Part shown: positions 37,634-37,949 of the stretch, one piece after another
Layout of the letters: each line of letters starts with the position of its first letter
Numbering within the stretch: the first letter of the stretch is position 1
Assembly: GCA_902761605.1 (NCBI GenBank)
Contig: CACWLC010000032.1
Coordinates: 1 to 37,949 of the forward strand
From: an uncultured Prevotellaceae bacterium
GTDB lineage: Bacteria > Bacteroidota > Bacteroidia > Bacteroidales > Bacteroidaceae
Reading direction: 5' to 3'
Length of the DNA stretch: 37,949 bases
Position numbers and translations under genes: made by a program
Notes under the pieces: model-generated
Told to the model about the DNA's origin: nothing
Database searches by the model: none
The model's input: only the letters and a program-made list of their open reading frames with translations

Positions 37634-37949
37634 TTATATCGCATTCATATAATCCTCAATCTCACAATCATTAGGCTTGAAGTTTATCCAATAGCACTTT
37701 TCCGGTATTGTCATCGCCGCCTGCAGTAGTTTCTGCGATACAATAATCATCGTCTTAGAGAATGTCTCGCGCCAAACACGATTTAGCCTCTCCTCCGAGA
37801 ACTGCTCCTCGTCAGCACGACGATTTTCAAACAGGGCCAGCCGGTAAGCCACAATGAAATATTGTGAGAAGATGGCAAAATCGAAATTCGTTTCCAACAG
37901 ATCTTCCACAAACCAGTGGGCTGCCAGTTCCATCGCTGTGTCTGCATCC
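37634..37949 (-). CDS. accessory-module protein of unknown function, probably cut by the window edge
   Basis: At least 99 aa from the ATG at 37933, but the frame stays open to the window end (DADTAMELAAHW), so the true start is probably outside. Mostly helical, with aromatic stretches (NFDFAIFSQYFIVAYRLALF). No recognisable domain. It is the upstream-most visible gene of the accessory module. Confidence 0.65.
   Translation of the reverse strand, partial: DADTAMELAAHWFVEDLLETNFDFAIFSQYFIVAYRLALFENRRADEEQFSEERLNRVWRETFSKTMIIVSQKLLQAAMTIPEKCYWINFKPNDCEIEDYMNAI

Overview
The window looks like chromosomal DNA of a Bacteroidota bacterium, most likely a member of the Prevotellaceae. The evidence is: promoters of the Bacteroidota sigma-ABfr type (TTTG, 19-20 nt, TAnnTTTG) in front of many genes; few Shine-Dalgarno sites; an F-type ATP synthase operon that begins with beta and epsilon; a PPi-dependent phosphofructokinase; NspC, NhaD and a FadL-like outer-membrane protein; and A/T-rich repeat spacers between genes. 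The family-level assignment is inference; no rRNA gene is present to confirm it.

Layout. 1-2.7 kb (minus): tRNA-Gly and tRNA-Leu, then a soluble receiver-histidine kinase translationally coupled to nspC. 2.7-5.3 kb: uxaC and ansA, divergent from a shared promoter region. 5.3-8.0 kb (minus): a Tyr/Trp/Gly-rich secreted protein and a FadL/OMPP1-family barrel. 8.1-9.0 kb (plus): prmA. 9.0-11.5 kb (minus): PPi-phosphofructokinase followed by a membrane-anchored GH25 muramidase. 11.7-17.8 kb (plus): a tight five-gene operon (small helical protein, PlsC-like acyltransferase, large divergent amidase-like exported protein, small unknown protein, YgiQ-type radical SAM protein). 17.9-20.0 kb (plus): tRNA-Arg with its own promoter and terminator, a second GH25 muramidase (lipoprotein with MORN-like repeats), and rlmH. 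20.0-29.1 kb (minus): atpD-atpC-atpI-like-atpB-atpE-atpF-atpH-atpA-atpG, running on with short gaps into a YpfJ-type zinc metallopeptidase and the ATP-dependent pfkA. 29.2-33.4 kb (minus): an operon of a periplasmic-binding-domain histidine kinase, NhaD Na+/H+ antiporter and an AAA_28+CYTH-like NTPase. 33.4-37.9 kb (minus): an accessory, phage- or plasmid-like module with a VirE-N/DUF3987 primase-helicase-like protein, a P5-like peptidoglycan protein and four small genes. It leaves the window at the right edge.

How the parts may work together: two phosphofructokinases of different phosphate-donor type, the ATP synthase, the NhaD antiporter and a sensor kinase make this an energy- and ion-homeostasis neighbourhood. 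Two GH25 enzymes and an amidase-like protein concern the cell wall. The most puzzling observation is that the ATP synthase c-subunit gene has no start codon: its first helix is cut short next to a 35-nt A/T repeat that recurs in the accessory module. The accessory module and the recurrent intergenic repeats are the other points that merit checking. I saw no CRISPR array, insertion sequence, integrase or rRNA gene. No gene-free stretch exceeds about 300 bases.
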